Under the pieces are notes generated by a model that did not search any database, had not been told where the DNA came from, and saw only the letters and a list, made by a program, of their open reading frames with translations. From contig WHTQ01000008.1 of NCBI GenBank assembly GCA_009377645.1, forward strand, positions 1 through 64,000: a DNA stretch of 64,000 bases. Reading direction: 5' to 3'. A program made the translations under genes and the position numbers. Positions 41,443-50,500 of this stretch are shown piece by piece (the stretch's first letter is position 1; the number at the start of each line of letters is the position of its first letter). This stretch comes from Micromonosporaceae bacterium. Lineage in GTDB: Bacteria > Actinomycetota > Actinomycetes > Mycobacteriales > Micromonosporaceae.

Positions 41443-43185
41443 CTACCTCCCGTAGATCCGTTCGCCTGGCGGCCAGCGGGTGATCGTGACCGGCAGATAT
41501 GACACGTGCGGGACCCCGTCCGGGTCGCGGGTGGCTACCGAGTGGGCGAGGAACTTGTCGTCGTTCCGGGCGGGGAAGTCGGTGCGCTGGTGGGCACCGC
41601 GGGACTCCTCCCGCCGCAGGGCACTGTGGACCACGCACTCGGCCACGTCCAGCATCGCGGACAGCTCCAGCGCTGAGGTCAGCTCGGTGTTGAAGGTCCG
41701 GCTCGGGTCGTCGATGGTGGCCGATCCGGCCCGCTCCTGCAGCTCTCGCAGCGCCCCGGCGGCCTTGGCCAGCGACGACCCGTCCCGGTAGATGCCGGCG
41801 CTACCCTCCATCGTGTGCTGCAGCTGCTCCCGGATGTCGGCCAGCCGCTCGGTTCCGTCGCGGCGCCCAAGCAGGTCCTGCGCCAGCCGGCGGTGCTCGT
41901 CGGCCGCCTGCGCCTCGACCGCCGGTCCGGCCAGCGGCTCGGTCTGGGCCGCGTGCCGGGCTGCCGCCACCCCGGCCCGGGCACCGAAGACCAGCAGCTC
42001 CGGCAGCGAGTTCGAGCCGAGCCGGTTGGCGCCGTTGATGGACACGCACGCGACCTCACCGGCGGCGTAGAGGCCGGGCAGCGGGGTGGCGCCGTCGATG
42101 TCGGTGTGGACTCCGCCCATCGAGTAGTGGACCACCGGCCGGATCGGGATCAGGTCGGTGACCGGGTCGATCTTCTCGTACTTGCGGCACAGCTCCCGTA
42201 CGAACGGCAGCTTGGTGTCGATCACCTTCGCACCCAGGTGGCGCAGGTCCAGGTAGGTGACCGGCCCGTACGGGCTGTCCGCCGCCCGTCCCTTCTCGAC
42301 CTCCCCGACGAACGCCTGCGAGACCCGGTCCCGCGGCCCGAGCTCCATGCTGCGCAGCACCGGTTGCTCGGTCGGCTGGCCGAGGTCGTAGTCCTGTAGG
42401 TAACGGTAACCGTCCTTGTTGAGCAGCCAGCCCCCCTCGGCCCGGGCCGCTTCGGTGATCAGGATGCCGGTGAACGGGAGCCCGGTCGGGTGGTACTGCA
42501 CGAACTCCAGGTCCTTGAGCGGCACGCCGGCCCGGTAGGCCAGCGCCATCCCGTCGCCGGTCTTGATCGCCGCGTTGGTGGTGAACGGGAAGACCCGGCC
42601 GGCCCCGCCGGTGGCGAGGATCACCGACCGGCCCAGCAGGGTCTCGATCCGGCCGGACATCAGCTCGATCGCCACCACCCCGGCGACCCGCCCCTCGTCC
42701 ACCAGCAGCTTGCTGACGAACCATTCGTCATACCGGGTCACCGGCGGAAACTTCAGCGAGGTCTGGAACAGCGTGTGGAGCATGTGGAACCCGGTCTTGT
42801 CGGCGGCGAACCAGGTGCGCTCCTTCCTCATCCCACCGAACGGCCGGACCGCCACGGTGCCGTCCGGCTCCCGGCTCCACGGGCAGCCCCAGTGCTCCAG
42901 CCGCAGCAGCTCCTCTGGCGCCTCCCGTACGAACGCCTCAACCGCGTCCTGGTCGGCCAGCCAGTCGCTGCCCGAGATCGTGTCGTAGGCGTGCTCGTCG
43001 AGGCTGTCGTCGGCGGCGATCGCGCCTGCCGCGCCGCCCTCGGCGGACACCGTGTGGCTGCGCATCGGGTAGACTTTGGACACTACCGCCACGCTCAGGC
43101 TCGGGTCGGTCTCGGCGACCGCGATGGCGGCGCGTAACCCGGCACCACCACCACCCACGATGATCACGTCGTGCTGGACCGTCAT
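41443..43185 (-). CDS. frdA: Fumarate reductase/succinate dehydrogenase flavoprotein subunit A
   Basis: 580-residue flavoprotein. Rossmann FAD motif [13 protein letters not shown] at 8-20, covalent-FAD His44 in [10 protein letters not shown], and the active-site region [17 protein letters not shown]. It catalyses succinate-fumarate interconversion. Two separate membrane subunits (C and D) make this the four-subunit fumarate-reductase-type complex; the physiological direction cannot be read from sequence. Its start overlaps the small upstream gene by 4 bp. Confidence 0.93.
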   Translation of the reverse strand: MTVQHDVIIVGGGGAGLRAAIAVAETDPSLSVAVVSKVYPMRSHTVSAEGGAAGAIAADDSLDEHAYDTISGSDWLADQDAVEAFVREAPEELLRLEHWGCPWSREPDGTVAVRPFGGMRKERTWFAADKTGFHMLHTLFQTSLKFPPVTRYDEWFVSKLLVDEGRVAGVVAIELMSGRIETLLGRSVILATGGAGRVFPFTTNAAIKTGDGMALAYRAGVPLKDLEFVQYHPTGLPFTGILITEAARAEGGWLLNKDGYRYLQDYDLGQPTEQPVLRSMELGPRDRVSQAFVGEVEKGRAADSPYGPVTYLDLRHLGAKVIDTKLPFVRELCRKYEKIDPVTDLIPIRPVVHYSMGGVHTDIDGATPLPGLYAAGEVACVSINGANRLGSNSLPELLVFGARAGVAAARHAAQTEPLAGPAVEAQAADEHRRLAQDLLGRRDGTERLADIREQLQHTMEGSAGIYRDGSSLAKAAGALRELQERAGSATIDDPSRTFNTELTSALELSAMLDVAECVVHSALRREESRGAHQRTDFPARNDDKFLAHSVATRDPDGVPHVSYLPVTITRWPPGERIYGR

Positions 43186-43415
43186 GCGCCGTGCTCCGGG
43201 CCCGGATCGTCCAGCAGCACCTTCCCGTCGTGGCGGACCGCGGTCTCCCGGATGCTCCCGTCGTGGTACTCATGCCGGGTTCGCCGGCAACCACAGGCGT
43301 AGAACTGGTCGTAGATGACCAGGCCGTCGTCGTCCCGGTCCCGGTAGTGCTCGCCGTCCACCCGCCTGCCGCAGGGCGCCAGGTCGCCGGTGAAGCGTTC
43401 CCTCGTGCCGACCAT
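43182..43415 (-). CDS. Small Cys-containing protein heading the frd operon
   Basis: 77 residues, no named domain: [20 protein letters not shown], then [17 protein letters not shown] and [17 protein letters not shown]. It has three cysteines (C15, C41, C43) and many histidines, which might bind metal. GGAGG lies 8 nt before ATG 43415, and the stop overlaps the frdA start (ATGA), so it is clearly co-translated with the complex. A maturation or regulatory role is possible; function unknown. Confidence 0.75.
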   Translation of the reverse strand: MVGTRERFTGDLAPCGRRVDGEHYRDRDDDGLVIYDQFYACGCRRTRHEYHDGSIRETAVRHDGKVLLDDPGPEHGA

Positions 43416-43628
43416 CGTCTGAGTCCTCCGCACTCTCCGGATGCAATGGGCGCGGAGGCCGGGCTCCGCGCCGCGCTCGCTGGCCGTTCTCTCGGTGGTT
43501 TTGTTGCCAATATCACATACCTTCTCACCCGCCGCACGCCAATGGAAGCCCCCGCGCTGGGGAGAGTTCGGATCGGTCGGCCGAGCTGCTAGAACACGGG
43601 CCACCCGGACCCGGGTACGCTGGCCGGC
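43416..43628. promoter_or_regulatory. Divergent promoter region frd operon / Nei-type glycosylase
   Basis: On the plus strand TACGCT (43614-43619 region) stands about 7 nt before GTG 43629, a leaderless-type -10 box. The less GC-rich middle (gttgccaatatcacatacctt, near 43505) probably carries the minus-strand promoter of the frd operon. Confidence 0.45.
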
Positions 43629-44465
43629 GTGCCCGAGGGACACACGATCCACCGGCTGGCCGCGTCCCACCGGTCGTGGTTCGCCAGGGCCCGGGTCAGC
43701 GCCGCCAGCCCGCAGGGCCGGTTCGCCGCCGGCGCCGGCTGGCTGTCCGGGCGCCGGTTGCGCGACACCGAGGCGTACGGCAAGCACCTGCTGCACCACT
43801 TCGCCGGCGGCCGCACGCTGCACGTCCACCTCGGCCTCTACGGGAGGTTCAGTGACGGCCCGGCGCCGGCCCCGCCGCCGGTCGGGCAGGTCCGGTTGCG
43901 GCTGGTCTCCGACCGGCACTGGCTGGACCTGCGCGGCCCGGCGGCCTGCGAGCTGCTCGATCCGCCGGCGGTGGCCGCGCTGCGGGACCGGCTCGGGGCC
44001 GACCCGCTGCGCGACGACGCCGACCCGGACCGGGCGTACCAGCGGATCAGCCGGCGTGCCACGCCGCTGGCGGCGCTGCTGCTGGATCAGTCGATCGTGG
44101 CCGGCCCGGGGCTGGTGTACGTGAGCGAGGTGCTGTTCCGGGCCGGGATCGCCCCAACCAGCCCCGGCCGGGAGCTGACCGGTCCGGCCTGGCAGGAGCT
44201 GTGGCGGGACCTGTGCGCGCTGATGAAGGAGGGGTGCGCGAGCGGCCGGATCGACACCGTCCACAGCGCCCACGAGCCTGCGGCGATGGGGCGCGCACCG
44301 CGGGTGGACCGGCACGGCGGCGAGGTGTACGTGTACCGGCGGGCGGGCCAGCCGTGCCTGGTCTGCGACACCGAGGTCCGGCGGGCCGGGCTGGCCGGCC
44401 GCCACTCGTACTGGTGCCCCTCCTGCCAGCCGGAGGTCAGCGGCCGGGACCGGCCAGGTTCTTGA
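43629..44465 (+). CDS. Fpg/Nei-family DNA glycosylase
   Basis: 278-residue base-excision repair enzyme. After Met removal, the N-terminal PEGHTIHRLA gives the catalytic Pro and Glu; the middle has an H2TH-type region (LLLDQSIVAGPGLVYVSEVLFRAGI), and a C-terminal zinc finger has Cys in CLVCDTEV and WCPSC. The PEGHT rather than PELPE start points to the Nei/endonuclease VIII side (actinobacterial Nei2-like), cutting oxidised pyrimidines. The 3' end overlaps the convergent GNAT gene. Confidence 0.9.
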   Translation: MPEGHTIHRLAASHRSWFARARVSAASPQGRFAAGAGWLSGRRLRDTEAYGKHLLHHFAGGRTLHVHLGLYGRFSDGPAPAPPPVGQVRLRLVSDRHWLDLRGPAACELLDPPAVAALRDRLGADPLRDDADPDRAYQRISRRATPLAALLLDQSIVAGPGLVYVSEVLFRAGIAPTSPGRELTGPAWQELWRDLCALMKEGCASGRIDTVHSAHEPAAMGRAPRVDRHGGEVYVYRRAGQPCLVCDTEVRRAGLAGRHSYWCPSCQPEVSGRDRPGS

Positions 44466-44946
44466 CCAGGATCTGGCAGAGCTCGCGCCGGCGGTACGTG
44501 CTCCCGTCCGGCCGCACCTCCTCGGAGCTGGTCGGGATCGGCGGGTGTGGCCACTCTCGATAGCCGTGCCGGCGGTAGAGCCTGGCCGCGTCGTGGTTGT
44601 CGAGCGCCACCCCCAGCGCCACCCGGGAGTGACCGAGCTCCCGGAGGACGCGTTCGGCGGCGCGGATCAGTCGGCTGCCGATCCGGCGGTTGCGGAGCCC
44701 GGCGCGCACCTCGAGATGCTGCAGCAGCGGGACCCCGGGCAATCGCTCCCGCAGTTCCGGCTCGTCGGCTGGCTCGAACCGGAGGTAGACGTCACCGACC
44801 GCGGCGGCACCCAGCCAGGCCGCCAGCAGCAGGCCGTGCCCGACCCGCTGCCGGCGCAGCCGGTCGTCGAAGTAGTGCTGCTGACCCAGCCCGCGTACCA
44901 GGGCTGGGAGGTCAGCCGGGGTGGCGGTGTGGACGGTGTGGGTCAC
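44437..44946 (-). CDS. GNAT-family N-acetyltransferase
   Basis: 169 residues. Central acetyl-CoA loop LRNRRIGSRLIRAAERVLRE and the LGVALDNHDAARLYRRHGYRE motif are characteristic of the GNAT fold. The acceptor is unknown. Its end overlaps the end of the Nei-type gene by 29 bp in convergent orientation. Confidence 0.85.
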   Translation of the reverse strand: MTHTVHTATPADLPALVRGLGQQHYFDDRLRRQRVGHGLLLAAWLGAAAVGDVYLRFEPADEPELRERLPGVPLLQHLEVRAGLRNRRIGSRLIRAAERVLRELGHSRVALGVALDNHDAARLYRRHGYREWPHPPIPTSSEEVRPDGSTYRRRELCQILVKNLAGPGR

Positions 44947-44997
44947 TGGTGTCTCCCTCCCAGCCCCGGCGTGGGCGGCCGGCGTGGCGGGCGCCCT

Positions 44998-45276
44998 TTA
45001 GGCGTATCCCACGGCGACCACAAAGGCCACCACGAGAGCGGCGAGGATCAGGAGGGTGGCGATGCTCGTGGCTACGAAGCTGCGGGCCAGCTCGATGACG
45101 GGTGCCACCGCCTGGCCGACCGTCCGCACCGCGAGCGCCACCAGGACGGCCACGATAAGCAGGGTCAGCAGCTGGAGGGCGCGGTCGCCGTCGGCGAGCG
45201 GTTCGGGTGCCTGGAGGAGCACAGACGCGGGTTCATCGGGGCTTGCCAACCAGGCGACGGCGGTTAAGGTGTTCAT
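44998..45276 (-). CDS. Small membrane protein of unknown function
   Basis: 92 residues with two hydrophobic helices (ALQLLTLLIVAVLVALAV near 33-50 and IATLLILAALVVAFVVAVGY near 72-91) and a short polar loop. GAGGAGT lies 5-6 nt before ATG 45276. No family recognised. The long AT-containing region upstream with a 16-bp palindrome may control it. Confidence 0.6.
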   Translation of the reverse strand: MNTLTAVAWLASPDEPASVLLQAPEPLADGDRALQLLTLLIVAVLVALAVRTVGQAVAPVIELARSFVATSIATLLILAALVVAFVVAVGYA

Positions 45277-45692
45277 GAGTGACTCCTCGGTCGGAGTGCG
45301 AGAGGGCTGAGGATTCGCTGATCTTTAAGAGCGGGCACCCCTGGTGACGGCCGGGGGTGTGCCGCATTTCGGGCGACGTCCGGCGGGATGGCCGGGTGGT
45401 CCCCGGGGGGCGGGACCGGCCTTCGATCGGGGCGGAGTGGGGGACATGGCCACCTCCGAGGCTTCAGCCGACGGTGACTTAACTTAAGTTAAGATTCACT
45501 AAGTTCAGCGTAGGTCACTATGGCTAAGATCACAAGAGCTGACTGAGGGTTGCTGGCGACGCGTGCTCCGGTGCGTCCCCACTCGAGTTTCCTCCACTAG
45601 TACGCGTAGTACGCGCCGATAGTGGTCGGATCGGCTGCGCCGACGTGCCGGATCGTATAGCCTGTTCAGGCAACTTCTCCTGAAGGAGCTGA
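45277..45692. promoter_or_regulatory. Long control region with 16-bp palindrome, 9-mer tandem repeat and SD-linked hairpin
   Basis: No gene in these 416 bp. CTTAACTTAAGTTAAG at 45478-45493 is a perfect palindrome midway between two divergent genes. AGTACGCGT/AGTACGCGC are adjacent 9-mers at 45599-45616. TATAGC near 45656 may be the -10 of the HTH gene. TTCAGG (45665-45670) pairs with CCTGAA (45679-45684) directly before GGAG (45685-45688), 5 nt from the ATG. Confidence 0.55.
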
Positions 45693-46772
45693 ATGGCAGT
45701 GTTGCCAGCGGATGACCCGGCCCGCGCCCTCGCTCAGCGACTGCGGGACCTGCGTGAACAGGAGTTCCCGGACGTGCCGATCACCCAACGCCAGCTCGCC
45801 GGCGCGTTGCGGGTCAGCGTTCCGCTGATCTCATCCTGGGAGAGCACCACACGGCCGGTGACTCCGCCGGAGGAGCGACTCGACGCCTATGCGACCCTCT
45901 TTGCGAGCCGGCGGACGGTGGAGCAGGCTCCACTCCGGCTGCCCAGGCTGGCGGAGCTGACCGACGACGAGCGCGCTCGGCGGGAGCAGCTGCGACACGA
46001 TCTGCTGGCGGCCCGGGCCGCGGTGACGGACCGCCGGGAGGAGGGCGTGCCAGTCGAGGAGCCGGTGATCGAGCCGCTCCGCGGCCCATGGAGCTTTCAT
46101 GACGCGCGTCCGATCACCTTGGTGTGCGCCGAGCTGCCGGAGGCACAGCGGGCGCGGCTGCCCGAACCGGACGACCCGGACAGCGCCTACGCCGACCTGT
46201 ACGCGTTCGCGGACCTGGACGCGCTGTTCGAGCTGCACGGGCACATCCGGGCGGCGAACCCGACCAGCCTGGTGACGTTCCGCACGTCCACTGACCTGCA
46301 TCCCGACGACTATACGACTCACCTGGTGGTGCTCGGCGGCGTGGACTGGAACCGGGCCACCCGCAACCTGCTCCGCTACGTGCCGGTGGCGCAGCTGTCG
46401 GGCGGGCAGGCCGGGGCGTACTTCGACGTCGAGGACGGTGACCAGCACCGGCGGCTATCGGCTGAGGTGGCCGAGGACGGGTCGCTCGTGGCCGACGCCG
46501 GCCACTTCTACCGCGCCCCGAACCCGTACAACGCGAAGCGGACCGTGACCATCTGTAACGGTCTCTCCAGCCGCGGCGTGCTGGGCGCGGTCCGGGCGCT
46601 GACCGACGAGCGGTTCCGGGACCGGAACGCGGCCTACCTGGAGCGACGCTTCGCCGGCAGCGACTCGTACAGCATCCTGACGCGGATTCTCATCATCGAC
46701 GGTTCGGTGGTCACACCGGACTGGACCCGGCCCGACCTGCGGCTGCACGAGTGGCCGGAGGCCGGCGCGTGA
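45693..46772 (+). CDS. XRE-family regulator with large C-terminal sensor/effector domain
   Basis: 359 residues. N-terminal XRE helix-turn-helix (LAQRLRDLREQEFPDVPITQ..RQLAGALRVSVPLISSWES, about residues 12-55). Residues about 115-355 form a separate domain that I cannot assign (PITLVCAELPE, YADLYAFADLDALFELHGHI, THLVVLGGVDWNRATRNLL); its alternating strands and helices look like a Rossmann-type nucleotide- or sugar-binding fold. The stop overlaps the next gene (GTGA), so the two products are made together. The arrangement suggests a sensor-regulator coupled to the glycosyltransferase-like protein. Confidence 0.8.
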   Translation: MAVLPADDPARALAQRLRDLREQEFPDVPITQRQLAGALRVSVPLISSWESTTRPVTPPEERLDAYATLFASRRTVEQAPLRLPRLAELTDDERARREQLRHDLLAARAAVTDRREEGVPVEEPVIEPLRGPWSFHDARPITLVCAELPEAQRARLPEPDDPDSAYADLYAFADLDALFELHGHIRAANPTSLVTFRTSTDLHPDDYTTHLVVLGGVDWNRATRNLLRYVPVAQLSGGQAGAYFDVEDGDQHRRLSAEVAEDGSLVADAGHFYRAPNPYNAKRTVTICNGLSSRGVLGAVRALTDERFRDRNAAYLERRFAGSDSYSILTRILIIDGSVVTPDWTRPDLRLHEWPEAGA

Positions 46773-47962
46773 GGCCGGGGAACGGACGGAGCCGGCGGGC
46801 GGAGCGGCTGGTGTCGTCCGGCGGCCTGCTGCACCGCGGATCGCACGCCCACCTGCTCCAGCGGGTCCCGACGCCGGCAGCGCCGGCACCGCCGGCTGCC
46901 GGGATCGACGCGATCGTGGTGCCGACCAGCCGACCCGCCAACTGCCTGCGGGAGGCGATCCGGCTCGGCCGCGAGCTGGACAGCCTCGTGGTGGCGCTGT
47001 GCAGCCGGTCAGCTTCGGCCGACGAGGCGGTGGCCGTCGGAGTCGCGCTGGACGCCCGCGTGATCGCGATCGACGTGGGTGGGCTGGAGCGGCGGCTGCC
47101 GTTGTTCGAGACGTCTCGGCTGCTCATCCAACCGCGGTTCCGGCACTTCCGCCGGACCTCTGACCTGAGCGCCAAACGGAACCTCGGGTTGCTGCTGGCC
47201 CGCGTCGCGGGCTGGCAGCGGGTGCTGTTCCTGGATGACGACATCGCCCGGGTGAAACCAGCGGAGCTGCGCGCGGCGGCCGGGCTGCTCCCGGAGTACC
47301 GGGCGGTCGGGCTCAGCAACGACGGCTTCCCGGACAACTCAGTGGTCTGTCACGCCTACCGCCATGTGGGCGGAGCGCAGGATGTCTTCATCGGGGGCGG
47401 TGCGATGCTGGTCGCGCCGAACGCCCTCGACGCTTTCTTTCCGAACATCTACAGCGAGGACTGGTTCTTCCTCTTCGACGCGGTGGCGGCCGGGTCGGTA
47501 GCGGTGAGCGGGGCGATGGTCCACAAGGAGTTCGACCCGTACGCCGACCCGGGCCGGGCGAAGGCGGAGGAGTTCGGGGATCTTCTCGGCGAGGGCCTGT
47601 TCGGGCTCCTCGACGAGGGAGCGGAGCTGGAACGGGCGGACCGGGCTTACTGGCTGCGCTGCCTGCACTCCCGACGCGCCCTGATCGAGAGCGTGTTGGG
47701 TGACCTCCGGCGTAGTAACGGCGATGCCCAGCGTGGTCGCATGATCGCTTCGCTGGAGGCGGCGCGGAGCGTCAGCTCGTTCATCACCCCGACGCTATGC
47801 ATCGACTACCTGCAGGCATGGCATCGGGACCGGGAGCGGTGGCGGGAGTATCTCGGTGCCTTCGAGCCGGGGCAGGAGATCGAGAAGGCGCTCGCCGACC
47901 TGGGTTTCGCCGGCCGGTGTGTGTCCACACTCGCCGCGTCCCAGCCGGCGGCGGCCATCTGA
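46769..47962 (+). CDS. GT-A-fold glycosyltransferase-like protein
   Basis: 397 residues starting at GTG 46769, which overlaps the preceding stop. IDAIVVPTSRPANCLREAIR near the start and VLFLDDDIARVK (DxD-type metal/nucleotide-sugar motif) fit a family 2-like glycosyltransferase; IYSEDWFFLFDAVAAG could supply the catalytic acidic residue. No membrane segment, so cytosolic. The acceptor is unknown, and pairing with an XRE-sensor gene is unusual for a plain biosynthetic enzyme. Confidence 0.7.
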   Translation: MRPGNGRSRRAERLVSSGGLLHRGSHAHLLQRVPTPAAPAPPAAGIDAIVVPTSRPANCLREAIRLGRELDSLVVALCSRSASADEAVAVGVALDARVIAIDVGGLERRLPLFETSRLLIQPRFRHFRRTSDLSAKRNLGLLLARVAGWQRVLFLDDDIARVKPAELRAAAGLLPEYRAVGLSNDGFPDNSVVCHAYRHVGGAQDVFIGGGAMLVAPNALDAFFPNIYSEDWFFLFDAVAAGSVAVSGAMVHKEFDPYADPGRAKAEEFGDLLGEGLFGLLDEGAELERADRAYWLRCLHSRRALIESVLGDLRRSNGDAQRGRMIASLEAARSVSSFITPTLCIDYLQAWHRDRERWREYLGAFEPGQEIEKALADLGFAGRCVSTLAASQPAAAI

Positions 47963-48007
47963 CGGGAACGGCGCGGTCCACGGTCGGTCCGGTTCGGTCC
48001 GGGTCGG

Positions 48008-48655
48008 TCAACGGGGCTCGGCGGTGGTGGGGCCGACGTGGGTGGCGAGCCACTCGTCGAGTGGCCGGACGATGCGCAGAAAGTCGACCACCCGGCGCTT
48101 GGCGGCGGCGGTGCCGAGCCACGCGGCCACCGGCCACTGCCGCCACGCCACCAGTCCCTTGTAGCGCAGCAGGTCGATCCGCGGATGGTCGACCGGGTAG
48201 CCGCGAGGGGCCGACTTCAGCGGCGGGTGCGCCCCGGGACCGACCTCGATGCCGTGGCGCTCGATGCCGGCGATCACCTCCCGCAGCGAGCCGCCGGTCG
48301 GGTCGCCGGCCGCCGCCTGCCGGTAGCGGGCCAGCTGGTCGGGCGCCAGCACGTACATCCCGGAGCCGGCGGCCAGCCCGCGGGCGGAGAGCTGGACGTA
48401 GCCGCCACTATCGAGGGTCGCGCCGATCGCTGTCTTGTACGGCGACTTGTCAGCGCTGAACCGGACATCCCGGTGGGGTCGGAACAGCTTACCGGCACCG
48501 AACTCGGGCTCCAGCTCGGCGAGCAGCTCCAGCATCGGGGCGCGGACGTCCCGCTCGTACATATCTTTCCGGGCCGTCCAATAGGTCCGTGAGTTGTCGG
48601 CCTCGAGCCCTTCGTAGAACTCCAGTGCCTCGACCGGCCAGCCGCGGAACGCCAT
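48008..48655 (-). CDS. DUF2461 (TIGR02453) family protein
   Basis: 215 residues: FRGWPVEALEFYEGLEADNS, YWTARKDMYERDVRAPM, RDVRFSADKSPYKTAIG and a closing RPLDEWLATHV are the conserved stretches of this family, which is widespread and of unknown function. Complete, with ATG start at 48655. Stands alone. Confidence 0.9.
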   Translation of the reverse strand: MAFRGWPVEALEFYEGLEADNSRTYWTARKDMYERDVRAPMLELLAELEPEFGAGKLFRPHRDVRFSADKSPYKTAIGATLDSGGYVQLSARGLAAGSGMYVLAPDQLARYRQAAAGDPTGGSLREVIAGIERHGIEVGPGAHPPLKSAPRGYPVDHPRIDLLRYKGLVAWRQWPVAAWLGTAAAKRRVVDFLRIVRPLDEWLATHVGPTTAEPR

Positions 48656-48790
48656 GTCGACACGGTACCGTGGTGGCCGGCCAGCCGGCCGTGCTAGCGT
48701 TCAGGCATGTTCATCTCCTGAGGCTTCCCGGGTGCGGTTTCGCACGCCCGCTCATCGCCACTGTTGATCAGCTTTCTCAGGAGGTCTTCC

Positions 48791-49015
48791 ATGCCTGACC
48801 GGCACACCAGCAACGACCCGCCGCCCGAGCCGACCCCGGAGCCCACGGCCGGGGAACCGTCCGCCACGCCGGCCGAGCCACTCAACCGCGCCGAGCGGCG
48901 GGCCCAGCGGCGCGGGCGCAAGCCGGTGCCGCCGCCGACCGGCAAGGGGCCGCACGTGGGGCACCGCGACCAGGTGGTGGTGCCGCGCCGCTCCGGCCGG
49001 CGCGGCAACCGGTGA
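48791..49015 (+). CDS. Small disordered basic protein
   Basis: 74 residues, rich in Pro, Glu and Arg (EPTPEPTAGEPSATPAEP, then RAERRAQRRGRKPVPPPTGK and a closing RRSGRRGNR). No fold expected. GGAGG 6 nt before ATG 48791 supports translation. The leader has a stable hairpin GGGTGCG-gttt-CGCACGCCC near 48730 and a five-codon frame ATGTTCATCTCCTGA at 48707. Function unknown; the basic tail suggests nucleic acid or ribosome contact. Confidence 0.65.
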   Translation: MPDRHTSNDPPPEPTPEPTAGEPSATPAEPLNRAERRAQRRGRKPVPPPTGKGPHVGHRDQVVVPRRSGRRGNR

Positions 49016-49018
49016 CCG

Positions 49019-49046
49019 GTAACCCGTAACCCGTAACCCGTAACCC
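49019..49046. repeat. Four tandem GTAACCC heptamers
   Basis: GTAACCC repeats four times without interruption between two convergent genes, preceded by a related ggtgacc. Short simple-sequence repeat; no function evident. Confidence 0.8.
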
Positions 49047-49063
49047 CCCGAGCGCGGCGCCGG

Positions 49064-50269
49064 TCAGCCGGCCAGCCGCCGGGCGGCCAGCTCGGCGAGC
49101 AGGGCCGACCCGTCCGGCAGCACGCTGTCGTCGAACCGGGCCAGCGGAGAGTGGTTGTTCGGCGCCGTGTCCGGGTCCTCGGCGAAGGTCGCGCCCAGGA
49201 ACACGTACGCGCCCGGCACCCGGTCGAGCACCCGGGAGAAGTCCTCGGACCCGGCGATCGGATGCTCCAGCGGCAGGAACCGTTCCTCGCCGAACACGTC
49301 CCGGACCGTCGCGGCCAGGAAGTCGTGCTCGCCGGAGTCGTTGACGGTCAATGGATACTCACCCTCGTAGGTCGCCTCCACCGCCAGCCCGTGCGCCTTC
49401 GCGATCCCCTCGCACAGCTGCAGCGCTAAGTCCCGGACCCGCTCCAGCGCGCCGGCCGAGAAGCCGCGGACGGTCGCCTCGAACGTCGCATCGTCCGGGA
49501 TGACGTTGCGCCGGGTACCGGCGTGGAACGTCCCGACCGTCAGCACGACCGGCTCGAACGCGTTGAACCGGCGGGTCACCATGGTCTGCAGCGCGGTCAC
49601 CATCTCGCATGCGGCCGGCACCGGGTCCAACGACCGGAACGGGTTGGACCCATGGCCGCCGGCGCCGACCACCCGGACCCGCAACCCGCCAGAGGCGGCC
49701 ATCAGCGGGCCGGGCCGGCCCGCGAACACCCCCTTGTGGTAGACAGCGGAGCTCACGTGGATCCCGTACGCGGCGACGACCGGCCGTCCGGCGGCCTCCA
49801 GCACCCCCTCCTCGATCATGTGCCGCGCCCCATCGTGGCCCTCCTCGCCGGGCTGGAACATGAACACCACGTCCCCGGCGAGCTGGTCGGCCCGGGCAGC
49901 CAGCAGCCGGGCCGCCCCGACCAGGCCGGCGGTGTGCAGGTCGTGGCCGCAGGCGTGCATCACGCCCTCGTGGCGGGAGCGGAACTCCTCGCCGGTGCGT
50001 TCGGTGACCGGCAGGGCGTCCATGTCGCCGCGCAGCAGCACCACCGGTCGGGGGCCGCCGCCGTTCCCGCCCCGACCCCGCAGCACGGCGGTCACCGAAG
50101 ACACCCGCTCACCGAGCGTGATCTCCAGCGGCAGGCCGTCCAGCGCGGCCAGCACCGCTGCCTGGGTCCGGGGTAGTTCCAGCCCGATCTCGGGGATCTG
50201 GTGCAGCTCCCGCCGCAGCGCCACCAGCTCCGGTGCCAGCGCCTTCGCGTCCTCCCGCAGACTCACCAC
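49064..50269 (-). CDS. M20-family amidohydrolase
   Basis: About 401 residues. Metal-binding motifs of M20/M40-type aminoacylases and amidohydrolases: RRELHQIPEIGLE, LRGDMDALPV, HACGHDLHTAGL, FQPGEEGHDGA, and a late GSEDFSRVL. Cytosolic; likely removes acyl groups from amino acids or peptides (hippurate hydrolase/IAA-amino acid hydrolase-like). GTG 50269 is chosen because GGGAGG lies 6 nt upstream; ATG 50293 has no ribosome site. Confidence 0.92.
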   Translation of the reverse strand: MVSLREDAKALAPELVALRRELHQIPEIGLELPRTQAAVLAALDGLPLEITLGERVSSVTAVLRGRGGNGGGPRPVVLLRGDMDALPVTERTGEEFRSRHEGVMHACGHDLHTAGLVGAARLLAARADQLAGDVVFMFQPGEEGHDGARHMIEEGVLEAAGRPVVAAYGIHVSSAVYHKGVFAGRPGPLMAASGGLRVRVVGAGGHGSNPFRSLDPVPAACEMVTALQTMVTRRFNAFEPVVLTVGTFHAGTRRNVIPDDATFEATVRGFSAGALERVRDLALQLCEGIAKAHGLAVEATYEGEYPLTVNDSGEHDFLAATVRDVFGEERFLPLEHPIAGSEDFSRVLDRVPGAYVFLGATFAEDPDTAPNNHSPLARFDDSVLPDGSALLAELAARRLAG

Positions 50270-50500
50270 AACCGACCTCCCAGCTCGCGGCATCGGACAT
50301 TGCTGACCACCCTAGACCAGCGGGGCACCGCGTACGATTCCTGAAGTCCGGAGGGGGAGGGGCGCGGGATGTCTGACAACGACCTGGTTGACCGCCCCGG
50401 TGCTGATCGGGGTGTTCGAGGTGCACAATGGACCGACCTCCCCGCGGCCGTACTACCCCGAAGCCGCTGACCGAGGTGCTGGTCCGGCGGTAGCGCCCCG

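Noticed and set aside
39890-43185. Succinate dehydrogenase (sdhCDAB) instead of fumarate reductase
   Set aside because: Order A-B-C-D with two separate three-helix anchor subunits fits the frd arrangement better; the direction of the reaction in the cell remains open.
50370-50471. Small frame (33 codons) with a good Shine-Dalgarno, MSDNDLVDRPGADRG..., between the M20 and epimerase genes
   Set aside because: Another frame in the same stretch reads VLIGVFEVHNGPTSPRPYYP and breaks off, so it looks like a gene remnant; neither frame can be tied to a family.
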